From the NCBI GenBank assembly GCA_008668235.1, contig RQCP01000005.1, positions 1 to 10,703 of the forward strand: a stretch of 10,703 bases of DNA, read 5' to 3'. Under the pieces are notes generated by a model, which had not been told where the DNA came from, did no database searches, and worked only from the letters and a program-made list of their open reading frames with translations. Positions 1 through 6,214 of this stretch are shown here, piece after piece. The stretch comes from Collinsella aerofaciens (GTDB lineage Bacteria > Actinomycetota > Coriobacteriia > Coriobacteriales > Coriobacteriaceae). A program made the position numbers and the translations under genes. The first letter of the stretch is position 1. The number at the start of each line of letters is the position of its first letter.

Positions 1-42
1 AACGGCAGGGCCAGGCGAGCAACTCGTCCGGTCTCGGGCGCA

Positions 43-78
43 TCGCCCCTTGCCGGATTCAGATTCGACAAGGGGCGA
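43..78. other. 13-bp inverted repeat in the unassigned left edge (1-126)
   Basis: Arms 43-55 and 66-78 pair over 13 bp. The one unmatched position becomes a G-U wobble in the minus-strand transcript. The loop is 10 nt. There is no T-run on either side, so it is not a convincing intrinsic terminator. It lies just past the stop codon of the minus-strand phospholipase gene. The rest of 1-126 shows no recognisable gene: the minus frame downstream of that stop stays open to the window edge but does not resemble a phospholipase. It could be a subterminal structure of a mobile element, the start of an unrelated locus, or a Rho-independent end with a poor tract. Confidence 0.4.
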
Positions 79-126
79 CCATTGTGCAATCGCAAGAAGA
101 TGACGGGGCGGAATGTCAATCCTGGT

Positions 127-1389
127 CTAACAGAGCCTTTTGTTATCCCATTCGGTGAGGTCGAGGCCCCACGTGTGGCCGCTTACACTGTTGCCGGCGA
201 GCCTAAATCGACGCAGCAGAACGATCTTTCCGCGCACCTCGTGTAGCGTGGGGATTCGGCTCGACGTATAGAACAGTTTGGGGTTGTCGTCCAAAACCTT
301 GGCGAAAGCCGTCGTAACACTTTCGTCGGTAGCCTCGTCGTTGCCTCGTGATACAAGCATGATGAGCGCTTCTGTCGGGTTTTCGTTCAAAAACGTTTTG
401 AAGTAGCCTATGACATCGGAAAGATGCATAAAGTACGCGTCTTTTTTGAGCAGGTAGTAATCCCCGTGGTCGATACCGGGGTTGTCGCCCTTTCCGAGCC
501 GGATATCAAAATAGCGAATGCCTTCGAGCAACTGCGTGGGAATGTAATCCTGCTGGCATTTTACTTGCGAGGATTGGGGCTCGGTGTCGTTGTCCACGCT
601 ACAGGTGCCCGAATCGTGCGTGCCCGGGATGCTCAGCTCGTCGAGGAACTTGTTGTCGTCGACGTATTTCATCCAACATGGCCCATCGACGTAGCTGCTG
701 TACGTGATCCAGTCGAGGCTGCTAACCGTGGCATCGTTCTTTTTCATGTCGTAACCGATAAGTTCGAGCTCCCACGGAATGCTCTTACTCTTATGGCAGA
801 TCTTGTTGTTGTCCTGGTCTTCGCCGTTCGATTCTATTGCCAGGTACTTAATGTCTTTTTTCTCGGTTTCTTTCTCGACCGTGCGGTCTCGGATGATATA
901 GGTTCCGTTTGATTGACGCTCGAACGCAAAAGAGCGGCTGGGCTTGCCGTCATGCTCGCCACTCCATACGTGGATGACCTTTCCGTCTTTGTCCGAGTCG
1001 CCATCGACCGACCAAATGCTGTAGCCCGTCTTTTTATGCTCTTCGAAATTGAGCAAGGTGCGGATAGCATACCAGTTTGTATCGTCATTCTTGGTCGTTA
1101 CGTTCTCAAGGATGAGCTTGCTGGACGTGCCGTCATTAAACAGATGGCAGACGTTGCCGATGACGTTGCCGTCTTCGTTAACGCTTGCGGTACGAAAATA
1201 GCCCGCGGGGCGAAGGCGAATGACGAAATTGTCGAGGCTGACTGCTGGCCCGGCCGTGCTGTCCGCAAAGGCTGCCCGCGGGCTAATGCCCAGCATGGCG
1301 GTTTCGGGCAGGCTTGCAAGTGGCGACAACGCCGCGAGTCCAAGGCCCAACGTAAATGCTCGGCGGCTGATGGCGTGGTGTTCGGTCAT
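127..1389 (-). CDS. Tat-exported PI-PLC X-domain phospholipase-like protein, C-terminally truncated
   Basis: Predicted exported phosphodiesterase of the phosphatidylinositol-specific phospholipase C family, 420 aa, acting outside the membrane on phosphoinositide or GPI-type substrates. The N-terminus has a twin-arginine signal (S8-R9-R10-A-F, hydrophobic stretch about 13-27, likely cleavage after AFA at 40-42). Residues about 50-215 look like a beta-trefoil/ricin-type lectin module (repeated Y-x-I/W-x-F strands and a VWSG turn); this is inference. The X domain starts near 250 with SIPGTHDSG, giving catalytic H258 and D259, then FDIRLG (R297) and DHGDYY with the probable second catalytic His, H308. 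The start is supported by GGAGAAG just upstream (1392-1398). The protein stops soon after KIVLLRRF, at a TAG at 127-129. Bacterial PI-PLCs normally continue about 100 residues further, including a late barrel Asp, so this copy is probably truncated and may be inactive. Confidence 0.8.
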   Translation of the reverse strand: MTEHHAISRRAFTLGLGLAALSPLASLPETAMLGISPRAAFADSTAGPAVSLDNFVIRLRPAGYFRTASVNEDGNVIGNVCHLFNDGTSSKLILENVTTKNDDTNWYAIRTLLNFEEHKKTGYSIWSVDGDSDKDGKVIHVWSGEHDGKPSRSFAFERQSNGTYIIRDRTVEKETEKKDIKYLAIESNGEDQDNNKICHKSKSIPWELELIGYDMKKNDATVSSLDWITYSSYVDGPCWMKYVDDNKFLDELSIPGTHDSGTCSVDNDTEPQSSQVKCQQDYIPTQLLEGIRYFDIRLGKGDNPGIDHGDYYLLKKDAYFMHLSDVIGYFKTFLNENPTEALIMLVSRGNDEATDESVTTAFAKVLDDNPKLFYTSSRIPTLHEVRGKIVLLRRFRLAGNSVSGHTWGLDLTEWDNKRLC

Positions 1390-1432
1390 AACTTCTCCAT
1401 TCGCAGAGTGCGGTTATGCGATAGTTTTGGTC

Positions 1433-1438
1433 ACTATA
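1433..1438 (-). promoter_or_regulatory. candidate -10 box for the phospholipase gene
   Basis: The minus strand reads TATAGT (5 of 6 to the consensus -10) 43 nt before the phospholipase start codon. No good -35 hexamer stands at 16-18 nt, so the call is weak. The surrounding 1390-1694 gap otherwise holds only the lipoprotein terminator at 1597-1622. Confidence 0.25.
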
Positions 1439-1590
1439 CTGCCCAGATGTTTAAAGATGCTGGTTTAATTGTCTGCGCGGCGCGATAAATCGGTGGGCGG
1501 ACGTGTTGGGGTGTTTGTCGTTTTCGTACTGTTGCCACATTTGGGGCGGTTCCGGCGTCCGGCATCCTCGCGTTCGTCGGCTACCGGCAT

Positions 1591-1622
1591 AAGAAAGGGA
1601 GGGTCGGTTTACCGGCCCTCCC
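1591..1622 (-). terminator. intrinsic terminator after the lipoprotein gene
   Basis: Read on the minus strand, GGGAGGGCCGG and CCGACCCTCCC form an 11-bp stem with one C-A mismatch and a TAAA loop (1597-1622), followed by TTTCTT (1591-1596). It lies about 72 nt past the lipoprotein stop codon, so it should end that transcript before the phospholipase gene, giving the two minus genes separate transcripts. Confidence 0.7.
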
Positions 1623-1694
1623 TGGGTACGAAGCGCTGGGGTACCGTCGCTTGTTTGCACTGCGACCGTGTTTCCCGTTGCGCTTGCCAGTCGC

Positions 1695-2288
1695 TTAGCG
1701 CTTGATCTCGATATCGTCGAGCTTGACGTCCATGGCCTCGGTCTTGGCCTCGGCGATGTCGTCGGCAAATTCCAGAGACTTCATCATGGTCTCGACGGCG
1801 TCCTTGTGTTCCTCGACGTTGTCGATACGCACGTACACACTGCCGCCGTCAACGTCGGTGAAGTATTCGGTCGTTACGCCGCCCGAGTGCGTGAAGTAGG
1901 CACTGCGCCAGGTCTTGCCATTGTACTTAACGGGATCGCTCTCGGTCCATCCAGAGTTGGCCTTCCACTTTGCCTCGTAGTCGAACAACTCATCGGCGTT
2001 CTTGTCAGGATCGAAGACAGGGATGAAGCGGTCGCTGGCGTGCTCGCTCTCGGTGAACTTAAACTGGGCCCTGTCGGCGGTGTCGCCTGCGACGTCGGTG
2101 ATCTCGACGCCCTCGGGGACCTCGACCTTAAACCAAATGAAGTCGGTCCTCATATCCACGGCGGGCTTTTCTGCTCCGCCGCCACCGCCACTTCCGGTAG
2201 CGCCGCCGCTGCCACCGCAGCCCACCAGGGCAACTGCGGCAAAGAGGCTTATGCAGAGGGTGAGAATCGCAAAGGCCTTCTTTTTCAT
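1695..2288 (-). CDS. small secreted lipoprotein of unknown function
   Basis: A 197-aa protein with a type II signal peptide: M-K-K-K, a hydrophobic core (5-21) and the lipobox L21-V22-G23-C24. The mature lipoprotein should therefore begin at C24 and be anchored in the outer leaflet of the membrane. A Gly/Ser linker (24-38) leads to one globular domain of about 150 residues, rich in acidic and aromatic residues and without a catalytic motif I recognise. The pattern IWFKVEVPEGVEI, then a middle WRSAYFT strand and a C-terminal helix before LEFADDI, suggests a compact alpha/beta domain; I cannot name the family. The start is fixed by GAGGAGG at 2297-2303. It is flanked by its own terminator downstream and by the repeat-bearing intergenic region upstream, so it is probably transcribed alone. 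Confidence 0.85.
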   Translation of the reverse strand: MKKKAFAILTLCISLFAAVALVGCGGSGGATGSGGGGGAEKPAVDMRTDFIWFKVEVPEGVEITDVAGDTADRAQFKFTESEHASDRFIPVFDPDKNADELFDYEAKWKANSGWTESDPVKYNGKTWRSAYFTHSGGVTTEYFTDVDGGSVYVRIDNVEEHKDAVETMMKSLEFADDIAEAKTEAMDVKLDDIEIKR

Positions 2289-2360
2289 GGTCGTGTCCTC
2301 CTCGATCTGTAACCGCCCACGGATTACCTGCCTTTACTGTACGCGTGGACGGCTCGCTAG

Positions 2361-2379
2361 GGTGGGCCATGTGTCCCAT
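2361..2379. repeat. 19-bp direct repeat, copy 1
   Basis: GGTGGGCCATGTGTCCCAT is found here and, without a mismatch, at 2569-2587, in the same orientation. This copy sits about 72 nt upstream of the lipoprotein start codon (minus strand). It is loosely palindromic at its ends (TGGG...CCCA), which would fit an operator or a dispersed genomic repeat. Function unknown. Confidence 0.75.
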
Positions 2380-2423
2380 TCTGGGGGCTGGAATTGCGCC
2401 GACAAGTGGCAATATGTGCGGTC

Positions 2424-2460
2424 GCAAAAGAGGGGAGGGCCGATGCTGTCGGCCCTCCCC
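2424..2460 (-). terminator. orphan intrinsic terminator on the minus strand
   Basis: A perfect 12-bp stem (2432-2443 with 2449-2460; GGGGAGGGCCGA pairs with TCGGCCCTCCCC) with a 5-nt loop is followed on the minus strand by TCTTTTG. No protein-coding gene on the minus strand lies upstream of it: the next region is the 5' side of the divergent fchA operon. It could end a small RNA starting near 2519, act as an attenuator upstream of the lipoprotein gene, or be left from a lost gene. On the plus strand it has no T-run. Confidence 0.65.
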
Positions 2461-2519
2461 GGGGTGAGGTGCCCGTTGATTTAATGGGGCGCGCGTGCGT
2501 GGGCGTTGCCCCAACAGGT
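2424..2519 (-). ncRNA. candidate small RNA of about 95 nt ending at the orphan terminator
   Basis: On the minus strand a TATAAA box (2526-2531, 5 of 6 to -10 consensus) stands just before a GC-rich stretch that can fold: TGGGGC pairs with GCCCCA around a 17-nt loop. The stretch then runs into the perfect 12-bp terminator hairpin. No matching -35 box is clear, and no ORF with a ribosome site fits inside. A transcript from about 2519 to 2424 would be a short structured RNA. This is inference from promoter-like and terminator-like signals only. Confidence 0.25.
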
Positions 2520-2568
2520 TCCTTGTTTATAGATATGCCTCAGTTTTTGACGTCCGGAAGTCTCGAAA

Positions 2569-2587
2569 GGTGGGCCATGTGTCCCAT
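2569..2587. repeat. 19-bp direct repeat, copy 2
   Basis: Exact second copy of GGTGGGCCATGTGTCCCAT, 208 bp from copy 1. The orphan terminator lies between the copies. It is about 160 nt upstream of the fchA start and 38 nt upstream (minus strand) of the TATAAA box of the candidate small RNA. Confidence 0.75.
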
Positions 2588-2642
2588 GTTTGCGGTGCCG
2601 ACGCCTATCGTTCGTCATAGAAATCCGCGATGGCCAGGTGCG

Positions 2643-2671
2643 CTGACGCTCATGTACTTATGGGCTAGACT
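2643..2671 (+). promoter_or_regulatory. candidate promoter of the fchA-folD operon
   Basis: CTGACG (2643-2648, 4 of 6 to TTGACA) and TAGACT (2666-2671, 4 of 6 to TATAAT) are separated by exactly 17 bp. This would start transcription near 2678 and leave a leader of about 70 nt before fchA. The rest of 2289-2747 holds the repeats and the minus-strand hairpin described separately. Confidence 0.4.
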
Positions 2672-2747
2672 TAGCACCATTACGTGATCGATGCGGTTGG
2701 TCGGCGATTCCGCTCGACCGATGTATATGACTTGAAGGTGCATGCGT

Positions 2748-3380
2748 ATGAGCCAAGAGATGATGGACAAGACCTGCCGCGGGTTTGCCGAGGCGCTGGC
2801 CGCGCGCGAGCCGGTTCCCGGCGGTGGCAGCGCGAGCGCCTTTGTGGGCGCGCTGGGTGCCTCGCTTTGTGGGATGGTTGCTCGTTATGGGGCGACTAAT
2901 CCCGCGCTTGCCGATCGCGCGGACGACCTGACGCGTGCATTTGCCCAGGCAGACGAGTTGGCGCAGGAACTTGTGGACCTGGTCGCCGAGGACGTTCGTG
3001 CGTACGGCCAGGTGTCCGCTGCGTACGGTATTCCGCGCGAGGACCCAGCTCGACCTGCGGCGATTCAGGACGCGTTGCACGTGGCGGCCATGCCACCGTA
3101 TCGGATCATGGATGCCTGCGGCCGCGCGCTGGCGCTGCTCGAGGACATGGCCGATAAGGGCTCGCGCCAGCTGTTGTCCGACGTGGCCTGCGGCGCCGTG
3201 TTCTGCCGCGCTGCCATGCAGGGTGCGAGCCTGACGCTCTTTGCCAACACCACATCTATGAAAGACCGGGCGCGTGCCGAGGAGCTCGAGGCGGCGTGCG
3301 ATGAGCTGCTGGATACGTGGCTGCCGCGCGCCGATGCGCTGGCGCGCCGCGCCGCCGACGCCGCAAGGAAGAGGGGATAG
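2748..3380 (+). CDS. fchA: methenyltetrahydrofolate cyclohydrolase (cyclodeaminase/cyclohydrolase family)
   Basis: A 210-aa cytoplasmic protein of the FTCD_C/FchA family, predicted to hydrolyse 5,10-methenyl-THF to 10-formyl-THF in one-carbon metabolism. Seen: the family hallmark P-V-P-G-G-G-S-A-S-A-F near residue 22, an all-helical composition, the conserved SDVACGAVFCRAA segment near residue 145 and a following N-T-T-S-M-KD stretch. The length matches stand-alone FchA rather than the longer bifunctional FtcD. I take ATG 2748 over ATG 2742, because AAGG at 2735-2738 is 9 nt from 2748 but only 3 nt from 2742. It is 2 nt upstream of folD, so the two are cotranscribed and probably act in sequence. 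A role as formimino-THF cyclodeaminase in histidine breakdown is possible, but the folD neighbour favours the cyclohydrolase role. Confidence 0.85.
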   Translation: MSQEMMDKTCRGFAEALAAREPVPGGGSASAFVGALGASLCGMVARYGATNPALADRADDLTRAFAQADELAQELVDLVAEDVRAYGQVSAAYGIPREDPARPAAIQDALHVAAMPPYRIMDACGRALALLEDMADKGSRQLLSDVACGAVFCRAAMQGASLTLFANTTSMKDRARAEELEAACDELLDTWLPRADALARRAADAARKRG

Positions 3381-3382
3381 CC

Positions 3383-4237
3383 ATGGCCGAGCTATTGAAG
3401 GGTGCTCCCGTCGCCCGCGCGTTGACTGAGGAGCTCGCTGCTCGCTGCGCGGCTTTGCGTGAGCGCGGCGTTGTGCCGACGCTGGCCATCGTTCGCGTGG
3501 GCGAGCGCGAGGACGACCTGTCCTACGAGCGCGGTGCACTCAAACGCTGCGAAAAGGTGGGCATCGAAGCTCGTCGCGTGTTGCTGCCTGCCGATGTTTC
3601 GCAGGATGAGCTGCTGGCGGCTATCGAGGGCATCAATGCTGACCCCGCTGTTCACGGATGCCTGATGTTTCGTCCGTTGCCCGCTGGGCTTGAGGAGGAT
3701 ACAGTTGCCGCGGCACTCGATCCCGCCAAGGACGTCGACTCCATGACGCCGGCCTCGCTGCTCACCACGCTTTCGGGGCGAGGCGAGGGCTTTGCTCCCT
3801 GCACGGCAGAAGCCGTGTTGGCGTTGCTGGACCATTACGGCGTTGAACTGGATGGAGCTAAAGTTGCCGTTGTTGGTCGCTCGCTGGTAATTGGCCGTCC
3901 CGTTGCCGCCATGCTTACGGCTCGCAATGCCACGGTGACGACGTGCCATACGCATACGCGTGACCTAGCTGCCGAGTGCTGTTCTGCCGACATTGTTGTT
4001 GCCGCGGTTGGACGCGCGCGCACGATTGGCGCGGATGCGGTTCGCGAGGGCCAGACGATCATCGATGTTGGCATTAATTGGGACGAGGCTGCCGGAAAAC
4101 TGGTCGGCGACGTGGATTTTGATGCTGCGGAACCGATCGTTGGCGCCATCACACCCGTGCCGGGCGGCGTGGGGGCTGTGACCACCGCAATTCTCGCCAA
4201 ACACGTGATTGAGGCGGCGGAGCGCGCATCGAAATAG
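3383..4237 (+). CDS. folD: FolD-type methylenetetrahydrofolate dehydrogenase, atypical active site
   Basis: A 284-aa cytoplasmic enzyme oxidising 5,10-methylene-THF to methenyl-THF with NAD(P)+. Seen: N-terminal catalytic domain with Y48 in LSYERGALKRCEKVGI, PLP at 98-100, D119 in KDVDS, the nucleotide-binding V-V-G-R-S-L-V-I-G-R-P motif (164-173) and the C-terminal TPVPGGVGAVTT (257-268). Ungapped alignment from memory with E. coli FolD and human MTHFD1 places A52 at the catalytic Lys (E. coli K54, human K56) and F96 at the Gln of VQLPLP (human Q100). Tyr and Asp are kept. Cyclohydrolase activity is therefore probably lost and supplied by FchA. I recall YERGALKR/FRPLP-type FolDs from Clostridia, so this is likely a subfamily, not decay. 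ATG 3383 follows GAGGGG (3371-3376) by 6 nt and gives the normal family length. Confidence 0.9.
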   Translation: MAELLKGAPVARALTEELAARCAALRERGVVPTLAIVRVGEREDDLSYERGALKRCEKVGIEARRVLLPADVSQDELLAAIEGINADPAVHGCLMFRPLPAGLEEDTVAAALDPAKDVDSMTPASLLTTLSGRGEGFAPCTAEAVLALLDHYGVELDGAKVAVVGRSLVIGRPVAAMLTARNATVTTCHTHTRDLAAECCSADIVVAAVGRARTIGADAVREGQTIIDVGINWDEAAGKLVGDVDFDAAEPIVGAITPVPGGVGAVTTAILAKHVIEAAERASK

Positions 4238-4273
4238 GCGTTTTGGGCTGTTTGAGGGGTTAGCCATATACCA

Positions 4274-4505
4274 CGTGGTCAAAAAGCGCCAAATATGAGT
4301 ACTGTTGCCATGATAGTCACATATGTTTTACGTCTTTTGGGTTTCCTAACGATATTCATTCTCGTTAGGAAACCCATTTTATTGAACCTATGGTGAATAA
4401 CGCTGTCTCGCTTTTGGACAAATAGGGATCTTCAGCACTCATTACAAGGAAATTTGCTGCTACTAAATTGGTGACAGTACTCATATTTGGCATTTTTTGA
4501 CCACG
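4274..4505. mobile_element. MITE-like element with 37-bp terminal inverted repeats
   Basis: Arms 4274-4310 and 4469-4505 are inverted copies of each other, identical at 33 of 37 positions (CGTGGTCAAAAA, then two mismatches, then GCCAAATATGAGTACTGT, ending in CCA). They enclose 158 bp that are clearly AT-rich against the surrounding coding DNA. No transposase and no obvious target-site duplication is visible; the left end is embedded in the palindrome CCACGTGG. It fills most of the 354-bp gap between folD and the dipeptidase gene and contains the terminator for the folD side. Alternatives are an invertible segment or a dispersed intergenic repeat family. Confidence 0.55.
4338..4380 (+). terminator. 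intrinsic terminator of the fchA-folD operon
   Basis: A perfect 15-bp stem (4338-4352 with 4362-4376; TGGGTTTCCTAACGA pairs with TCGTTAGGAAACCCA) with a 9-nt loop is followed by TTTT ATT on the plus strand. On the minus strand it is followed by AAAAG, so it works in the plus direction. It lies 100 nt after the folD stop and inside the inverted-repeat element, so the element seems to have supplied, or to carry, the terminator. Confidence 0.75.
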
Positions 4506-4549
4506 GGGGCTGCCGAGGCCGTGGTTTCGCCCTTTTTGCGTCGAAGCGA

Positions 4550-4555
4550 TACACT
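4550..4555 (+). promoter_or_regulatory. candidate -10 box of the dipeptidase gene
   Basis: TACACT within GCGATACACTG, 36 nt before the dipeptidase start and downstream of the right inverted-repeat arm. A -35 match is poor (TTTCGC or TTCGCC at 18-19 nt), so confidence is low. A promoter is expected here because the folD terminator lies upstream. Confidence 0.25.
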
Positions 4556-4591
4556 GTTGCCGTTTGATTTCTTCGCTCAAGGAGGATGCGC

Positions 4592-6115
4592 ATGCCGTGC
4601 ACAACGATTTTGGTTGGTAAGAACGCGAGCTACGACGGGTCGACGCTGGTCGCCCGCAACGAGGACTCGTCCAACGGGGTGTTTGAGCCCAAGCGCATGC
4701 GCGTGGTGCATCCCGACGAGCAGCCGCGTGTCTACACGAGCGTCCTGAGCCACCTGACCGTTGAGTTGCCCGACAATCCCATGCGCTACACGAGCGTCCC
4801 CGACGTCGTTCCCGGTCACGGTATTTGGGCCGAGGCCGGATTCAACGAGCTCAATGTTGGCATGTCCGCAACCGAGACGCTCACCACCAACGAGCGCGTC
4901 CGCGGTGCCGATCCGCTCGTGGACTATGTGCCCGCCAAGGGCAACGAGGGCGAGGACGGATACGTTCCGGCACAGTCCGGTGGCTTGGGCGAGGAGGACA
5001 TGGTGACCCTGGTCCTGCCGTACGCCAAGTCCGCCCGCGACGGCGTACGCATTCTGGGTGACCTGCTCGAGCGCTACGGCACCTACGAGAACAACGGCAT
5101 CGCCTTTAGCGACGTGGACGAGATCTGGTGGCTCGAGACCATCGGCGGTCACCATTGGATCGCCAAGCGCGTGCCTGACGACGCCTATGTGACCATGCCC
5201 AACCAGCTGGGTATCGACAGCTTTGACCTGGACGACGCCGAGGGTGCCCAGGCCGACCACATGTGCTCGTCCGCCCTGCGCGCCTGGATGGCCGAGTGGC
5301 ATCTGGACCTGACGTTGGGCGTCGAGGGCGACGGCCCCGCTGCGGTCTTTAACCCGCGCGAGGCCTTTGGCTCGCACAGCGCCAGCGATCACGTCTACAA
5401 CACGCCGCGCGCCTGGTACATGCAGCGCTGCCTCAACCCCAGCGATGTGTGGGACGGCCCTGACGCCGACTACACGCCCGAGAGCGACGACATCCCCTGG
5501 AGCCGTGTGCCCGAGCGCAAGGTGACCATCGAGGACATTAAGTACGTACTCTCGAGCCACTACCAGGGCACGGAGTACGACTGCTACGGCAGTAAGGGCA
5601 CGCCCGTCACGCGCGGCGCCTATCGCCCCATCGGCATCAACCGCAACAGCCAGCTCGCCGTGTTGCAGCTGCGCCCCTATGCGCAGCCGGCGTATCGCGC
5701 CGTGCAGTGGATGGCCTTTGGCTCCAACTCGTTTAACTCGCTGGTCCCGCTGTACGCCAACGTCGAGACCATGCCCGAGTACTATGCCGACACGCAGGCT
5801 CGCGTGACGTCCGAAAACTTCTACTGGGCCAACCGCCTGATCGGCGCCCTGGCCGACGTCCGCTTCCATGAGTGCGGCCGCGCTGTGGAGGACTATCAGG
5901 AGAAGGTCGGTGGCATGGGCCACAAGCAGATCCATGACGTCGACGCTGCCGTAGCCGCTCTGCCCGAGGCCGAGGTGCCTGCCGAGCTTGCCCGCGCCAA
6001 TGAGACTTTCGCCGAGCTTGTGCGCGTAGAGACCGATGCTCTACTGGGCAAGGTGCTCTACACCACGAGCTGCGCCATGAAGAACTCTTTTGCGATGAAC
6101 GACAACGTGAGGTAA
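4592..6115 (+). CDS. pepD: C69-family dipeptidase (PepD/U34, N-terminal-nucleophile hydrolase)
   Basis: A 507-aa cytoplasmic dipeptidase of broad specificity, which would release amino acids from peptides taken up by the cell. Seen: the start M-P-C-T-T-I-L-V-G-K, where C3 is the expected nucleophile, exposed as the N-terminal residue by removal of the first residues; D-G-S-T-L-V-A-R-N-E-D-S (16-27); and the family block GIWAEAGFNELNVGMSATET near residue 80. There is no signal peptide or membrane segment. ATG 4592 is chosen over ATG 4586, because the GGAGG at 4581-4585 abuts 4586 but is 6 nt from 4592, and because the Cys should be within a few residues of the start. Length is usual for the family. 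It stands alone: a terminator and the repeat element lie before it, and a new promoter-like signal lies after it. No strong terminator is seen in 6116-6149, only a 4-bp AGCG/CGCT hairpin. Confidence 0.92.
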   Translation: MPCTTILVGKNASYDGSTLVARNEDSSNGVFEPKRMRVVHPDEQPRVYTSVLSHLTVELPDNPMRYTSVPDVVPGHGIWAEAGFNELNVGMSATETLTTNERVRGADPLVDYVPAKGNEGEDGYVPAQSGGLGEEDMVTLVLPYAKSARDGVRILGDLLERYGTYENNGIAFSDVDEIWWLETIGGHHWIAKRVPDDAYVTMPNQLGIDSFDLDDAEGAQADHMCSSALRAWMAEWHLDLTLGVEGDGPAAVFNPREAFGSHSASDHVYNTPRAWYMQRCLNPSDVWDGPDADYTPESDDIPWSRVPERKVTIEDIKYVLSSHYQGTEYDCYGSKGTPVTRGAYRPIGINRNSQLAVLQLRPYAQPAYRAVQWMAFGSNSFNSLVPLYANVETMPEYYADTQARVTSENFYWANRLIGALADVRFHECGRAVEDYQEKVGGMGHKQIHDVDAAVAALPEAEVPAELARANETFAELVRVETDALLGKVLYTTSCAMKNSFAMNDNVR

Positions 6116-6149
6116 GGGTTTCCCGTCGATCGAATAGCGCTAAAACGCT

Positions 6150-6179
6150 TTGTCGCTTTCGCTCAATCTTGGGTACAAG
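6150..6179 (+). promoter_or_regulatory. candidate promoter of the phasin-like/UbiB-like operon
   Basis: TTGTCG (6150-6155, 4 of 6) and TACAAG (6174-6179, 4 of 6) lie 18 bp apart in the 99-bp gap after the dipeptidase gene. Transcription would begin near 6186, leaving a leader of about 30 nt that contains GGAGA at 6205-6209. Confidence 0.35.
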
Positions 6180-6214
6180 AACGCCAATGCAGTTGTTTGT
6201 GATTGGAGACAACC

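Noticed and set aside
424..1488. Plus-strand frames opposite the phospholipase gene
   Set aside because: The minus strand carries a Tat signal, ribosome site and PI-PLC motifs; the plus frames carry none.
2128..2514. Minus-strand frame overlapping the lipoprotein start, with MGHMAHPS from the 19-bp repeat
   Set aside because: It overlaps the lipoprotein gene in another frame, crosses the terminator hairpin and has no ribosome site. The repeat is more likely a DNA or RNA signal than coding.
2658..3539. Minus-strand frame of 293 codons opposite fchA and the start of folD
   Set aside because: Arginine-, alanine- and histidine-rich antisense frame of two well-supported genes; it also cannot explain the orphan terminator at 2424-2460, since no start or domain is credible.
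4295..4396. 33-codon plus-strand frame starting MSTVAMIV inside the inverted-repeat element, very hydrophobic
   Set aside because: No ribosome site; the start lies in the repeat arm and the frame passes through the terminator hairpin. A small membrane peptide cannot be excluded, but nothing supports it.
4365..4484. 39-codon minus-strand frame starting MSTVTNLV inside the same element
   Set aside because: Its first codons match the plus-strand frame only because the arms are inverted copies; no ribosome site and no recognisable family.
4577..5935. Long minus-strand open frame (452 codons) opposite the dipeptidase gene
   Set aside because: It is antisense to a gene with clear family motifs, has the valine/glycine/histidine-rich look of a GC-rich antisense frame, and lacks any domain.
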